DNA of 60,273 bases from Rhodospirillales bacterium. GTDB taxonomy: Bacteria > Pseudomonadota > Alphaproteobacteria > Acetobacterales > Acetobacteraceae. Every line of letters begins with the position of its first letter. The first letter of the stretch is position 1. The stretch lies in NCBI GenBank assembly GCA_025352665.1, contig JANXSM010000063.1, forward strand, positions 1 to 60,273. Direction: 5' to 3'. The position numbers and the translations under genes are program-made. Shown one piece after another: positions 1-9,537 of this stretch. A model generated the notes under the pieces. It made no database searches and was not told where the DNA came from. It saw only the letters and a program-made list of their open reading frames with translations.

Positions 1-1
1 T

Positions 2-73
2 TTGGGGCGCAACAACAACGATGTGCAGGCGTTGATTGATGCCTTGAAGAAGCAGGCGAGCACGCCGGGGTAG
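2..73 (+). CDS. 3' end of an unidentified gene (partial)
   Basis: An open frame enters from the left edge and stops at TAG 71-73. Its last 23 codons read as a polar helix-forming tail (LGRNNNDVQALIDALKKQ, then ASTPG). Too little remains to name it. It is in the same orientation as the methyltransferase that follows about 90 bp later, so the two could share a transcript. Confidence 0.4.
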   Translation: MGRNNNDVQALIDALKKQASTPG

Positions 74-161
74 GCCAGCGAGATTTGCGTCTGGTTGCGC
101 AGCGATCCGATGTTGCTTTTCGAGCGCCAGTATTGTCAGAACACTGTCCTTCAACCGGCCC

Positions 162-962
162 ATGGTCCGGCAAGGTCCCGGAGAAACGCCTGTGAGCCCT
201 GAGTCACATTTGGCTGCCGTGAACGACCAATTTTGGCACGGTCAAACTGTCGCCGGCGAGAGTTACCAAAAGGTCCTGGGGCGATTGCACGATGTGCTGG
301 GCCCGAAGAGCTATCTGGAGATCGGCGTTTCCACCGGCGCAACCCTCGCTCTTTCACACTGCGCCACAATTGGCGTCGACCCCGCCTTTATGATCGATAC
401 GCCCGTGCTGGGTCGCAAGCCATTTTGCGGTCTATATCAGATGACAAGCGACGCGTTCTTCGCGGCCCATAACCCCAGCCTAATCTTTGGCGGGCCGGTA
501 GAACTCGCGTTCTTAGACGGGCTGCACTTCTTCGAGTTTCTTCTCCGCGATTTCATCAACACTGAGCGGCACGCGCACCACAACTCCATCATCTGCCTGC
601 ATGATTGCATCCCGGCTGACAGCCATGTTGGGCGTCGCGACGATGACGATCGCAGTCTTGCGCCGCAAAGCCTGCATGAAGGCTGGTGGGCTGGAGATGT
701 TTGGAAAGTCACTGCATTTTTGATGAAGTATCGACCAGAACTGCAACTTCATGCCTTCGATGCCGAGCCGACGGGGTTGATCGCTGTTACCGGACTTGAT
801 CCCGCATCGACGCTGCTAGCCGACCGATATTTCGACATTCTTGCGGAATATCGTGATCTCACGCTCGCGGATGTGGGCGATGCCTACATGGCGCAACTGC
901 CAATAAACTCCACTTCGACAACCGCAAGCCTTTCCAGTTTGGGAAGGATGTTCTGGCTGTAA
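162..962 (+). CDS. class I SAM-dependent methyltransferase-like protein
   Basis: 266 residues. The segment SYLEIGVSTGATLAL (about residues 46-60) is the glycine-rich SAM-binding loop of a Rossmann methyltransferase. It is followed by IGVDP at the end of strand 2, LAFLDGLHFFEFLLRD, and a LHDC segment typical of the small methyltransferases found in polysaccharide clusters (Methyltransf_24-like). The ATG at 162 gives the full length, but GTG at 192, preceded by GGAG at 178-181, is an equally good start. The gene converges on the broken glycosyltransferase next door and probably modifies a sugar or carrier. The acceptor cannot be read from the sequence. Confidence 0.75.
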   Translation: MVRQGPGETPVSPESHLAAVNDQFWHGQTVAGESYQKVLGRLHDVLGPKSYLEIGVSTGATLALSHCATIGVDPAFMIDTPVLGRKPFCGLYQMTSDAFFAAHNPSLIFGGPVELAFLDGLHFFEFLLRDFINTERHAHHNSIICLHDCIPADSHVGRRDDDDRSLAPQSLHEGWWAGDVWKVTAFLMKYRPELQLHAFDAEPTGLIAVTGLDPASTLLADRYFDILAEYRDLTLADVGDAYMAQLPINSTSTTASLSSLGRMFWL

Positions 963-983
963 CTGATATCACGGCGGTCTTTT

Positions 984-1895
984 CTACATACGGTCGAAGT
1001 GGAACAGCATGCGCAGGTTGGGCATCGCTTGCAGCATGTCGGGATTAATGAGGAACTCGCCCGCACGGGCCCAACTGGTTTCGTAAGCGAACTTGTCGCG
1101 AACCCTCATAAGCGTGTGAAATCCCCAATGTTCTGGATCGCCATAGATGCCGAGTGCGCTGCAGTTTACCAGCGTTGCGCCTCGGTATAGGCTCCGCCAC
1201 TGGACGTAGAGAATGTGTTCGAAAGAAGACACCCTCAATTGGCACAAAAATCCATTCACGGAACCATATCTGTCTGCCATGTAGACGAAGAAGTCTGCTA
1301 GATCCGCGGCTTCATAGAAGGGAACGTCAAAAAACCAAGTATACAGGCTATCGTCGTTCGTCAGATTCTTAATCTTGACTTGGTCTTCCGGCAAGAAATA
1401 GGCGCGGCAGCTCGTTAGGATTTCGTGCAATCCAACATTTTCCACACTGTTTCCGATATAACGCGCGGCTGCGTAATTCTGTCTCAGGACATCGAATAGG
1501 CCCTCGAGCGGCCGAACTGCCAATGTGTCGCTGTCGATGCAGGCCATCCAATGATAGCCAGACTTGAGAGCCCAATGAAGTGCCCCGAATTTCTTAAGGT
1601 TTATGATGCCGCCTTCGATATTGTGGTTGAACCGATTCATCAAATCATCAGAACCAAGGTGATCATGCAGATAGTCACCAACCGATATAACTTTGATGTC
1701 GTTGGGATCCATGCCTGTCAGAGCAACAATTTTATTGAATACTCTGTATTCGTCATAATTTTATGCTGCTATAATAATATCAAAATCAATTAATTTCCCA
1801 GAGATCGAATTCTTTAAAGCGACACTATTCAAAAATGCGATGAGCCAATTGGCTTTGTGAATATGTGCTGGAATAATAATGCAGTCGTTGCGCAT
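984..1895 (-). pseudogene. glycosyltransferase interrupted by one in-frame TAA
   Basis: The annotatable frame starts at an internal ATG (1710-1712) and gives 242 residues, but coding sequence clearly continues upstream. From ATG 1893-1895, with AAGGA about 8 bases before it, 44 sense codons run to TAA at 1761-1763. The same frame then resumes with NYDEYRVFNKIVALTG straight into the downstream part. Total length is 303 codons with one stop at codon 45. The body has a GT-A-like DxD segment (CIDSDT) and a nucleotide-sugar-transferase look. A one-base change such as TCA to TAA would explain it. It is either a recent pseudogene or a sequencing error; an internal restart at 1712 would lack the N-terminal nucleotide-binding strand. 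The region is AT-rich compared with its surroundings. Confidence 0.8.
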
Positions 1896-1936
1896 TTTCC
1901 TGTCCTTAAGTTTTCTAAAAAATCAAACTGTCCTGA

Positions 1937-4672
1937 CTATGCTGCACAGTCCACCCGCGCCGCATCGAGCATGGCGCGATCGATATTGTTACGTTGCGAT
2001 TCCGGCCGAGCAGCTGAGATCAGCGAATAGGCCGTCTTTGCATCGATTGGACCGGCATCCAGCATATTGTCCATCTGAAGCTCGGGCAGATTGCAGGTCT
2101 CGATTCCACCCCAGAAGCTGGCATACGCCAGATTGGCGTGCGCCATGAAGCCCAGCGGCACGGTCCGGTGACCATGCGCTCGGGCCGCGCGCGTGAAGCT
2201 CCAGGTGCGGGCGTAGCGATCCATCGCAACAGGGGAACCGACGGCAAACTTATCGCCGACCACGTAGCCCAGGCCAGGATCGATATAAGGCGGGAAGTCG
2301 CTGAAGATCGTCTGCTGGTCGGCGCAAATTGCGGCGATCCGCTGCCAATCGATGGGAAGATCAGCGGCGAGCGCCAGGTCCGGCCGGATGCGAATGACCA
2401 GATCGTAGGGAGTTTGGACGCGGTGCATCAACGCATGCGCCTGCTCGATCTTGTAGTACATTTTCTCGGAGTTCGACATTTGCGCAAAAGGTTGTGCCTT
2501 GTCGTTTTCCAAGACGACATCCTTGGTGCCATAGAGAGCAGACAGCGCGGACGCCTCAACGGTGCCGCCGACGCGGAACCATTCGCGCAGCGCCGGAAAC
2601 CTGTCCAGAACGACATCGAAGCCATGCTCGGCAGACAACGCCAGCAATGTCGCGTGCAGTGTCCCTTGGAAGCATTTGAACGCCTGAACTGCATTCTCGG
2701 GCTGACGCCGGCCGATTTCCTGCCACGAATGGACGTAGAAGTCCGCCGTGTGGCCGGCCAAGGACAGGTGACGCCAGGTTTTGAATGCCTCGCGGAACCC
2801 GCGCAGCTGACCCGAGACACAGATCGCAAAGCGCAAGGAAGCAGACGGCACATCCAACGCCGGGCGATCGCCGCACCGCCGGCTGACCAGCAGTGCCGCC
2901 AGTTCAGAGGCACCATCGTCGGCTTCCGCCGCACCAACCATGGTGCGTGCCGTCGCCTCTAGAGCCCCGAGAGCCTGTGGACAATAGGCGCTTGCTGCGA
3001 TCATGAGCAGGCGGATCTGGTCGTGGCACATCGCCGGAAACGCCGTAGAACCCAGGCTAGTGCTTCGTTCCGTTAGGTATTTTCCGACAATGTCTCGCGG
3101 CAGCGCTGCGTTGGCAAACACGCCAAGCGCCGCATTGAAGGCGGAATGGCGCGTCAGAGCCATATCAGCCAATTCGGCAAAAATGGCGGGGCTCATGCTC
3201 GATGTGCCATCTGGCGACCGATTGAGTTGCACCCTGACAATGGCCGCGGTGAGGTCGGTCTTTCGATCGGCCTGGTAAGCCGCCGTGTTTAGAGATTGTC
3301 TTACGTTTTCCGCCTGACTGCCGGTGAGATAGGATGCCAGGTGCAGTTCACCAAGCATTAGGCTGACCTGTGGCGCCCAGGGCAGGCGTGGCGCCGGCGT
3401 TTCGGCGACGAGAGCATTACAAATATCTGCGACATCAGCGGCATCTGGAGTTTCGCGGATCAAGGCGAGCAACAGCCGCCAACTGACGGCGTAAAACCGA
3501 TGGTCTCGCACGCCATGCACTGCCTGGGCGTGCCACAACGCCACACAGGCTGAAATCTCGCCCGCTTGCAGGCGGGTATGGAGTTCAGCTTCGAAAGCAC
3601 CCTCCGGCAACGGCGCTGCAAGCAGAGTTGGATCAGTTACCTCCGGCTGCACCGCCTTGATAGGCGGGAATGTCTGCAGGATCGGCAGGCTGTTCCCTTG
3701 CACGAGATCGTTCAGGGCTTCGACGACACCGACTTTATCGGGAAAGCTCCGCAACAGGCTTCTCAACCGGCTTGCCGTTTGCTCACGATTTCCCCGCTGG
3801 GCCGACAGGCTGGCGAGCCAGGTCATGTAGCGGGAATCGTTCGGAAAACGGGTGCCGGCACGAAGCAAAACCAGGTCGCATTCTGCTTCGAGGTCGATAA
3901 GGAAGAAGGCCTCAGCCGCAGCCAGATAAAGCTCGGCTGCGTCGGGATATTTCCGTAAGGCGGCGCCCACAATCCGGCCCAGGGCTTCCCGGTTGCTGGT
4001 GGAGGCAGCAGCTGAAAGCTGTTGGGTGAAATGTTCCGCCGAGCTGATTTCGGCGGGTCCGGATGCGGCAGTCTCCCGCGCGGCTTGTATGGAAAGATGG
4101 CGCAAGGCCTCGTCGAGGCGTGACAGAACCCCTTCATGGCTCGGCAAGAGGGCTGCGGCCCTTCGCCAGCGCGGCAGGGCTTGCGCCCAATCTTCTCGTT
4201 CGGAAGCGATGGTTGCGAACAGGATGGCGGCATCCGCATCTTGCGGAAAGCGATCGACCGCAGCCGTTAGCATCGCCTCCGCTTCAGGCACTTTTCCAAA
4301 GCGCACCAGCGCTTCGGCACCACGGGTGTAACCTGGGCCGTGCTCAGGAAACAAACATCGCACCGTTGCCCAAAGCCTGTCCGCAGTGGGCCAGTCCTCG
4401 CGTACAACGGCGTTGACTGCGAGATAAGAGCGTGGCCAGGGATCCAACGGAAAACGCTCTGCCGCGGCGAAAAGCACCTCATCGGCTACCCTCATCTGGC
4501 GAGCCTCGCGCAGGGTCTCTGCCAAACCCAGATATCCGCCAAGGCGATCTGGACGGCCGAGCACAAGGCGCACCCATATTTGTGCTGCTTCCATCCAATT
4601 CTTCGCCGCAACCTTTTCTCCGGTCGCGGCCAACAGTGCCGAGAATTGAGCGTCCTCCAGGGGCTCTCGCAT
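1937..4672 (-). CDS. TPR protein with C-terminal glycosyltransferase-like domain
   Basis: 911 residues. About the first 600 are degenerate tetratricopeptide helices (for example YLGLAETLREARQMRVADEVL and AEAMLTAAVDRFPQDADAAILFA). From about residue 622 a compact alpha/beta domain begins with RFAICVSGQLRGF and later has YDLVIRIRPDLAL. These are hallmarks of a poorly characterised glycosyltransferase-like family in surface-glycan clusters. No signal peptide or membrane helix is seen, so it is probably cytoplasmic. It lies 20 bp downstream of the GT61 gene and is likely co-transcribed with it. The fusion of TPRs to a transferase suggests a protein or glycoprotein substrate; that is inference. 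Confidence 0.75.
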   Translation of the reverse strand: MREPLEDAQFSALLAATGEKVAAKNWMEAAQIWVRLVLGRPDRLGGYLGLAETLREARQMRVADEVLFAAAERFPLDPWPRSYLAVNAVVREDWPTADRLWATVRCLFPEHGPGYTRGAEALVRFGKVPEAEAMLTAAVDRFPQDADAAILFATIASEREDWAQALPRWRRAAALLPSHEGVLSRLDEALRHLSIQAARETAASGPAEISSAEHFTQQLSAAASTSNREALGRIVGAALRKYPDAAELYLAAAEAFFLIDLEAECDLVLLRAGTRFPNDSRYMTWLASLSAQRGNREQTASRLRSLLRSFPDKVGVVEALNDLVQGNSLPILQTFPPIKAVQPEVTDPTLLAAPLPEGAFEAELHTRLQAGEISACVALWHAQAVHGVRDHRFYAVSWRLLLALIRETPDAADVADICNALVAETPAPRLPWAPQVSLMLGELHLASYLTGSQAENVRQSLNTAAYQADRKTDLTAAIVRVQLNRSPDGTSSMSPAIFAELADMALTRHSAFNAALGVFANAALPRDIVGKYLTERSTSLGSTAFPAMCHDQIRLLMIAASAYCPQALGALEATARTMVGAAEADDGASELAALLVSRRCGDRPALDVPSASLRFAICVSGQLRGFREAFKTWRHLSLAGHTADFYVHSWQEIGRRQPENAVQAFKCFQGTLHATLLALSAEHGFDVVLDRFPALREWFRVGGTVEASALSALYGTKDVVLENDKAQPFAQMSNSEKMYYKIEQAHALMHRVQTPYDLVIRIRPDLALAADLPIDWQRIAAICADQQTIFSDFPPYIDPGLGYVVGDKFAVGSPVAMDRYARTWSFTRAARAHGHRTVPLGFMAHANLAYASFWGGIETCNLPELQMDNMLDAGPIDAKTAYSLISAARPESQRNNIDRAMLDAARVDCAA

Positions 4673-4692
4673 GGATGTCGCCTTTTCGCCGC

Positions 4693-5841
4693 TCAGAGCC
4701 GACCTGCCGCAGCCACGATCTGCATCAGAAAAAGGCGGAACAGGTCCTCGTCGATCACGTAGCTTCCGTCCTCGTCTCGCTCTGTTCGCAGATAGGCGTT
4801 ATGCTGTTGGCGCAGGGCACCAATCATACTCTGTCCCATGGACGCCAGCCCGATAGACCCGACGACCGTGCCTGGCCGCGAGAACAATGTGCTGTGCAGC
4901 CCAGAACCGAACTCTCCAACCACAATCTTGGCATTTCGGAATAGCCCGAGTTGCGTTCGCCAGGGGAAAGATTCCGGTGCGATCAATGCAAAACCAAATT
5001 CCTTGGCCGCTATCTCGGCGAGGCGAAGTTCGTTCGTACAACGCCGCACCTCGGTCGCGGGATTGAAGAAAAGAGCACGGGACAGAAACAGGCGAGGGAC
5101 ATCAATGCTGTTGGGTTCGACGCCAGCAAGACGGATCGTTTCTTCGATCGCCAAGTTACAAAATGGATGAAACCAGCCGTCAAAACTAGCAAGCGTGGGC
5201 ATAACCGCTTGACGAAGCAGGATGCGTTCTTGCAGCGGATCATACACGACGAATTGTTCCGCATCGAGTTCGAGCACATCGCTCAGAATACGCAAAAGCC
5301 ACAGCGGCGTCCCGATCTCGAGCAACACGCGCAAGCTGCCTATATCGCCACCTAACGCGCGACGCGCCACCATAATCTTGGGCAGTGTTTCGATTAAAAA
5401 GTGACCGTAGACGTCGACACCATGCCCGCTCACCACGAGTGTTGGCTCTTCAATGACACGCTGGGGCAGCGAAAATTCATTGTCGATATCGATGCCACCA
5501 GTGTCGGTAATAATCTGCCGCCAGTAGTTTGGCACAAATTCGTCAGACAGGATGATAGCCCGATCCAAATATAGATGCCCGCGTCCAGACACGCCGATAT
5601 CGCGACAGAAGTAGCAGCTGATGTCTCTCGATGCCTGGTTGTGGCCGTGACCGTGGTACTTGCCCAACCAGGGATCCACCAGGCGCGAATCGTCACCGAC
5701 CAAGGGTAACGGCTGGGGTAGTTTCTGCGCCCAAGCAACGATCATTCGAGCGACACGTGCCTCCGTGAAGCCGGGAGCATCGAGAAGCGATGCGCTGGCA
5801 GCGAGAGAGTCGATGCGTTCAAATATGTCACTCAACATCAT
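4693..5841 (-). CDS. glycosyltransferase family 61 (DUF563) protein
   Basis: 382 residues, near normal family length. Diagnostic segments are VYGHFLIETLPKIMVARRAL in the middle and AKIVVGEFGSGLHSTLFSRP near the C-terminus, matching the conserved H-F-E and G-x-G-x-H-x-N/T-x-x-F blocks of GT61 proteins. A histidine- and glycine-rich stretch (GKYHGHGHNQA) lies in the first third. It is the first gene of a leftward pair with the TPR/glycosyltransferase-like gene. Donor and acceptor sugars cannot be predicted. The start is the first of two adjacent ATGs (MMLSD). Confidence 0.85.
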   Translation of the reverse strand: MMLSDIFERIDSLAASASLLDAPGFTEARVARMIVAWAQKLPQPLPLVGDDSRLVDPWLGKYHGHGHNQASRDISCYFCRDIGVSGRGHLYLDRAIILSDEFVPNYWRQIITDTGGIDIDNEFSLPQRVIEEPTLVVSGHGVDVYGHFLIETLPKIMVARRALGGDIGSLRVLLEIGTPLWLLRILSDVLELDAEQFVVYDPLQERILLRQAVMPTLASFDGWFHPFCNLAIEETIRLAGVEPNSIDVPRLFLSRALFFNPATEVRRCTNELRLAEIAAKEFGFALIAPESFPWRTQLGLFRNAKIVVGEFGSGLHSTLFSRPGTVVGSIGLASMGQSMIGALRQQHNAYLRTERDEDGSYVIDEDLFRLFLMQIVAAAGRL

Positions 5842-5988
5842 GTTTCGCCCTGAGTCGTCCCTGCCGGATCACTCATAGCCGACAAGTCGAAAGGCGCGAA
5901 ATCCGCCCATCGCAATCTGGCTGGAGGCGCCGGAGCTTCCACAGGGTCAGGACATCGCAGCACATCTGGAGTGAGACCGCTTCGGGGC

Positions 5989-6186
5989 CTATGCTAGGCT
6001 GCCCACGTCGGTCAAAGGCGCATCGATCATGTCGCCGATGCCTCGACAAGTGCGAACCCACATGTTGACCGAAATAGTGCGCCAATCTCCCCGCGTCGGC
6101 ACGAATGCATCGATAAAGCCGACGAACACGCGGGCATCTAGCCGGCGCAGAGAACCGATCAGACTTGGATCGGTTGCCTCACAGAC
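5989..6186 (-). pseudogene. unidentified coding remnant
   Basis: In the 519-bp gap beyond the GT61 gene, the minus strand holds a 65-codon open stretch between TAA 6187-6189 and TAG 5989-5991. Its content looks protein-like (IGSLRRLDARVFVGFIDAF, then WRTISVNMWVRTCRGIGDMI). It has no start codon at its beginning, so it reads as the C-terminal scrap of a lost gene. I do not recognise the family. Confidence 0.3.
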
Positions 6187-6360
6187 TTAGAGTAGATGGT
6201 TTTTACCGCGCCTGTTAACAGCACGATATACATCTTGAGCTGCCTCTACGCTCAGGTCATGATGAGACTTATAGACGAATATCTATTGCCCATCACTTAC
6301 ATATTGCAAAGACTTTTCCCAAAGATATTTCATCCTTCTTATAATCTTGATGAAAAGATC
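6187..6360. other. AT-rich gene-free segment
   Basis: About 170 bp much richer in A and T than the flanks (for example around 6280-6360). No convincing gene or hairpin. It marks the truncated end of the neighbouring pseudogene and is a likely recombination scar within the accessory glycan region. Confidence 0.5.
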
Positions 6361-7181
6361 CTATCTCGCTTCGCATTGATGCAATCGAATGAAAGTGTGC
6401 ATCGCCATGCCGTAACGGTGGTCTTTAAGAACGAATTCCTCACCGTCTAAATCCAGTTCTGTACTTTCTGGGTTTTCGATGTCTTCAAAGTTGCAATCCA
6501 GGCCGCAAATCAAAGCCTCTGGCCCGATCGCATTCCAGCGTAGCAAATCGATTGGCTCTGCGCCGAAGGGCCTTTGCACCAGTCCGAACTCACAGTTGTC
6601 GCCGAGCGGCTGGAACGACATAAGCAGGTCACGCTCACTTACTTCGGCTGCAAAGACCGTTCGGATAAATGCGCTTTTCGTATTGCTCTCGCGAAGTTCT
6701 GCCGAATGTATTGAGGTATCGATGGATTCCACCGCCCGAATGAATTCACCCTCGGCACGCCCCTCGATCACGGCGCGGCGTACAGGGTGGCATGCGATCA
6801 GGGTAGGCCAGACGCGTCCAGCCTCTTCCTAGTTTTTTCAAGGTTAGCGGCATGCCCATAATTGTAAGCAATCTCGAAATGGTCCGGAAAGCGCCTGTGA
6901 CCCTCGCGTGCGAAACTTATACCCAGATCTGAACGGCCGATATGTTCAATGCGGATGCTGCTTGCCATGCAATAAGCCTCAAGAAGTCCGGCAAACCGTT
7001 CAATCACGTTTTGCCACCGTTCGACCGCGGCTGGCCAATTACCCTGCTTGTGCGCGAGCCAAGCAAAATCTGACGCAAGTGTCGCATCCTAGGGAAATTG
7101 CATCAGAAGGTCGGAATAAAGGAGATCAGCCTCGTGGAGATGCCCTCCATCTCGCAAAATCAGCAAGATTTTTTGCAAAAA
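6361..7181 (-). pseudogene. decayed TPR glycan-locus gene with stop and frame change
   Basis: Three pieces line up on the minus strand. From 7181 a TPR-like stretch (RDGGHLHEADLLYSDLLMQF) runs into TAG at 7089-7091. The same frame continues with DFAWLAHKQGNWPAAVERWQ and IAYNYGHAANLEKTRKRL to a stop at 6798. A second frame, open from about 6828, carries a different domain: FQPLGDNCEFGLVQRPFGAE, then LLRW and DHRYGMAMHTFIR. That domain is typical of a family found in glycan clusters of acetic acid bacteria and allies. It ends abruptly at 6361 in AT-rich DNA. I read this as one former gene with a nonsense codon, a frameshift near 6830 and a truncated C-terminus. Confidence 0.65.
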
Positions 7182-7226
7182 TCACTGATCCGGGGAACAT
7201 CAGGCATGAGGGTTACTCCTCTCTTG

Positions 7227-7252
7227 TGATCACGCTGATCAAGCGCTGATCA
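7227..7252. promoter_or_regulatory. three TGATCA boxes in 26 bp
   Basis: TGATCA occurs at 7227-7232, 7236-7241 and 7247-7252, so roughly one helical turn apart. The outer pair forms GTGATCA...TGATCAC. It lies in the spacer between the acetyltransferase gene's stop (7296) and the decayed TPR gene. It could be an operator or simply a palindromic 3' structure; there is no direct evidence. Confidence 0.3.
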
Positions 7253-7295
7253 CACGGAAAAATATTTTGGGTCACGACGAAATCTCTATCGATAT

Positions 7296-7856
7296 TTACT
7301 CATCGATGTTCCCAGGATTTCGGATGGGATTTGTCATCATCCACCCGATTATCCTGGCGCTTGAAAAAAGTAGCATCTGAATTCCGTCCCGCTCGAAACT
7401 TCTGCCCTGCGTCATCCCAATTCCGCCCAGCACCTGGCGCGAGGAGATGTTGTCCTCCCGCGCGACCGCCACGATACGCGACAGGCCGGCCCGCTCGTGG
7501 CCGAAGCGCAGCGCTGCCCCCGCCGCCTCGCTGGCGTAGCCGCGGCGCTGGGCATCTGGCAGCAACGCGAAGCGCAGTCCCACGCCACGCCCATCCAGGC
7601 GTGGCTGCAAGCCCGTTACACCCACGAAGCGTTCGGTCGACGATTCGCGGATCGCCCAGATGCCGTAGCCATGGCAGCCCCATTCCGAGATCTCGGCCGC
7701 GAGTTCCTCTGCAACCTGCATGGCCGACCGCACACCGCCCAGCATCACCGCATACGCGCGCGCGTCGCCTTTCAGCTCCACGAGGTCGGCGAGGTCGTGC
7801 CAGCTGACCGGGCGGAGGACCAGGCGGCCAGTGTGGAGTTCCGCGCCGGCGGACAC
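7296..7856 (-). CDS. GNAT family N-acetyltransferase (RimJ/RimL-like)
   Basis: 186 residues from GTG 7854-7856, which lies one base beyond the stop of ettA (7858-7860), so it is probably translated by coupling. The protein begins near LHTGRLVLRPVSWHDLADLV, the usual start of RimJ/RimL-type GNATs. It has the acetyl-CoA-binding motif LLPDAQRRGYASEAAGAAL and then VAREDNISSRQVLGGIGM. An in-frame extension upstream would overlap ettA and has no family similarity, so I reject it. Substrate unknown; proteins of this type acetylate ribosomal proteins, amino groups or antibiotics. Confidence 0.85.
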   Translation of the reverse strand: MSAGAELHTGRLVLRPVSWHDLADLVELKGDARAYAVMLGGVRSAMQVAEELAAEISEWGCHGYGIWAIRESSTERFVGVTGLQPRLDGRGVGLRFALLPDAQRRGYASEAAGAALRFGHERAGLSRIVAVAREDNISSRQVLGGIGMTQGRSFERDGIQMLLFSSARIIGWMMTNPIRNPGNIDE

Positions 7857-7857
7857 G

Positions 7858-9537
7858 CTATCTCTGGAGTGGGCGGTATTTGATGCGGTGGGGTTCGGTG
7901 GCGGCGGCACCCAGGCGTCGTCGTTTGTCGGCCTCGTAGTCCTGGAAGTTGCCCTCGAACCATTCCACGTGGCTGTCGCCTTCGAAGGCCAGGATGTGGG
8001 TGGCCAACCGGTCCAGAAACCAGCGGTCGTGGCTGATGATGACGGCGCAGCCGGCAAATTCCTCGAGCGCGTCTTCCAGCGCGCGCAGGGTGTCGACGTC
8101 GAGGTCGTTGGTGGGTTCGTCGAGCAGGATGACGTTGCTTTCGGACTTCAGCATCTTGGCGAGGTGGACGCGGTTGCGCTCGCCGCCTGACAGGATGCCG
8201 ACGCGTTTTTGCTGGTCGCTGCCTTTGAAGTTGAAGGCGCCGACGTAGGCTCGGCTCGCGACGGTGCGTTTGCCGAGGTGGATGACGTCGGTGCCGCCGG
8301 AGATTTCCTCCCACACGGTTTTGGTCGCGTCGAGGCTGTCGCGGCTTTGGTCGACGTAGCCCAGGTGGACGGTCTCGCCTATGGTGAGCGTGCCGGCGTC
8401 CGGCGTTTCCTGGCCGGTGATCATGCGGAACAGAGTGGTTTTGCCGGCGCCGTTGGGGCCGATGACGCCGACGATGCCGCCGGGGGGCAGCTTGAAGTTG
8501 AGGTCGTCGATCAGCAGGCGGTTGCCGTAGCTTTTGCGCACGTCCTCGGCGGTGATGACGGTGCCGCCCAGGCGGGGGCCGGGGGGAATGACGATCTCCG
8601 CCACGCCCATCTGCTGGTCCTGGGATTTCTGCAGCATCTCCTCGTATTTCTGGATACGCGCCTTGGACTTGGTCTGCCGGGCCTTGGGGCTGGAGGTGAT
8701 CCACTCCGACTCGGCGGCCAGGGCGCGCATGCGTGAGGTTTCCTCCTTTTCCTCCTGCTGCAGCCGCTTGCGCTTCTGCAGCAGCCACGAGGAGTAGTTG
8801 CCCTCGAACGGGTAGCCGCGGCCGCGTTCGATCTCGAGGATCCAGTTGGTGACGTTTTCGAGGAAGTAGCGGTCATGGGTGACCACGATCACGGTGCCGG
8901 CGAAATCGCGCAGGGTCTTTTCCAACCAGGCCACCGATTCGGCGTCCAGATGGTTGGTCGGCTCGTCGAGCAGCAGCAGGTCGGGCTTTTCCAGCAGCAG
9001 GCGGCACAGGGCCACGCGCCTGCGTTCGCCGCCGGAGAGCTTGTCGATGCGGCTGTCGGGCGGCGGGCAGCGCAGCGCGTCGAGTGCTATCTCGATGCGG
9101 CGGTCGAGCTCCCAACCGTCCTGGTTGTCGATGGTTTCCTGCAGTTCGGCCTGCTCGGCGAGGAGAGTGTTCATCTCGTCGTCGGTCATCGGCTCGGCGA
9201 AAAGGTTGGAGATTTCGTTGAAGCGGTCGATCGCGGCCTTTAGCGGACCGAAGGCTAATGTGACGTTCTCGGCCACCGTCAGGTCCGGGTCGAGATGCGG
9301 CTCCTGCTCGAGGTAGCCGACGCGCACGCCTTCGGCGGCCCAGGCCTCGCCGCCGAATTCCTTCTCGCGGCCGGCCATGATCTTGAGCAGGGTCGATTTG
9401 CCGGCGCCGTTCACGCCGAGCAGGCCGATCTTCACGCCGGGCAGGAACGACAGCGTGATGCCTTTGAATACTTCTCGGCCGCCGGGGAACGCCTTGGTGA
9501 CATCCTTCATCACATAGACGTACTGATAGCTGGCCAT
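7858..9537 (-). CDS. ettA: ABC-F protein, energy-dependent translational throttle EttA
   Basis: 559 residues, the size of EttA. Two ABC ATPase domains sit in one chain without membrane segments: GVNGAGKST and LSGGERRRVALCRLLL in the first, GPNGAGKTT and LSGGERNRVHLAKML in the second. A charged linker between them is the ABC-F tRNA-interacting region. The start MASYQYVYVMKDVTKAFPGG and the end EPHRIKYRP are characteristic of EttA rather than other ABC-F types. ATG at 9537 is preceded by GGGAG six bases away, so the in-frame ATG 66 bp further upstream is unlikely. The protein binds the ribosomal E site and gates the first elongation step according to energy charge. Confidence 0.93.
   Translation of the reverse strand: MASYQYVYVMKDVTKAFPGGREVFKGITLSFLPGVKIGLLGVNGAGKSTLLKIMAGREKEFGGEAWAAEGVRVGYLEQEPHLDPDLTVAENVTLAFGPLKAAIDRFNEISNLFAEPMTDDEMNTLLAEQAELQETIDNQDGWELDRRIEIALDALRCPPPDSRIDKLSGGERRRVALCRLLLEKPDLLLLDEPTNHLDAESVAWLEKTLRDFAGTVIVVTHDRYFLENVTNWILEIERGRGYPFEGNYSSWLLQKRKRLQQEEKEETSRMRALAAESEWITSSPKARQTKSKARIQKYEEMLQKSQDQQMGVAEIVIPPGPRLGGTVITAEDVRKSYGNRLLIDDLNFKLPPGGIVGVIGPNGAGKTTLFRMITGQETPDAGTLTIGETVHLGYVDQSRDSLDATKTVWEEISGGTDVIHLGKRTVASRAYVGAFNFKGSDQQKRVGILSGGERNRVHLAKMLKSESNVILLDEPTNDLDVDTLRALEDALEEFAGCAVIISHDRWFLDRLATHILAFEGDSHVEWFEGNFQDYEADKRRRLGAAATEPHRIKYRPLQR

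Noticed and set aside
7857..8057. Upstream extension of the first GNAT gene
   Set aside because: It lies inside ettA in another frame and is proline/serine-rich noise; the GTG at 7856 gives the normal family N-terminus.
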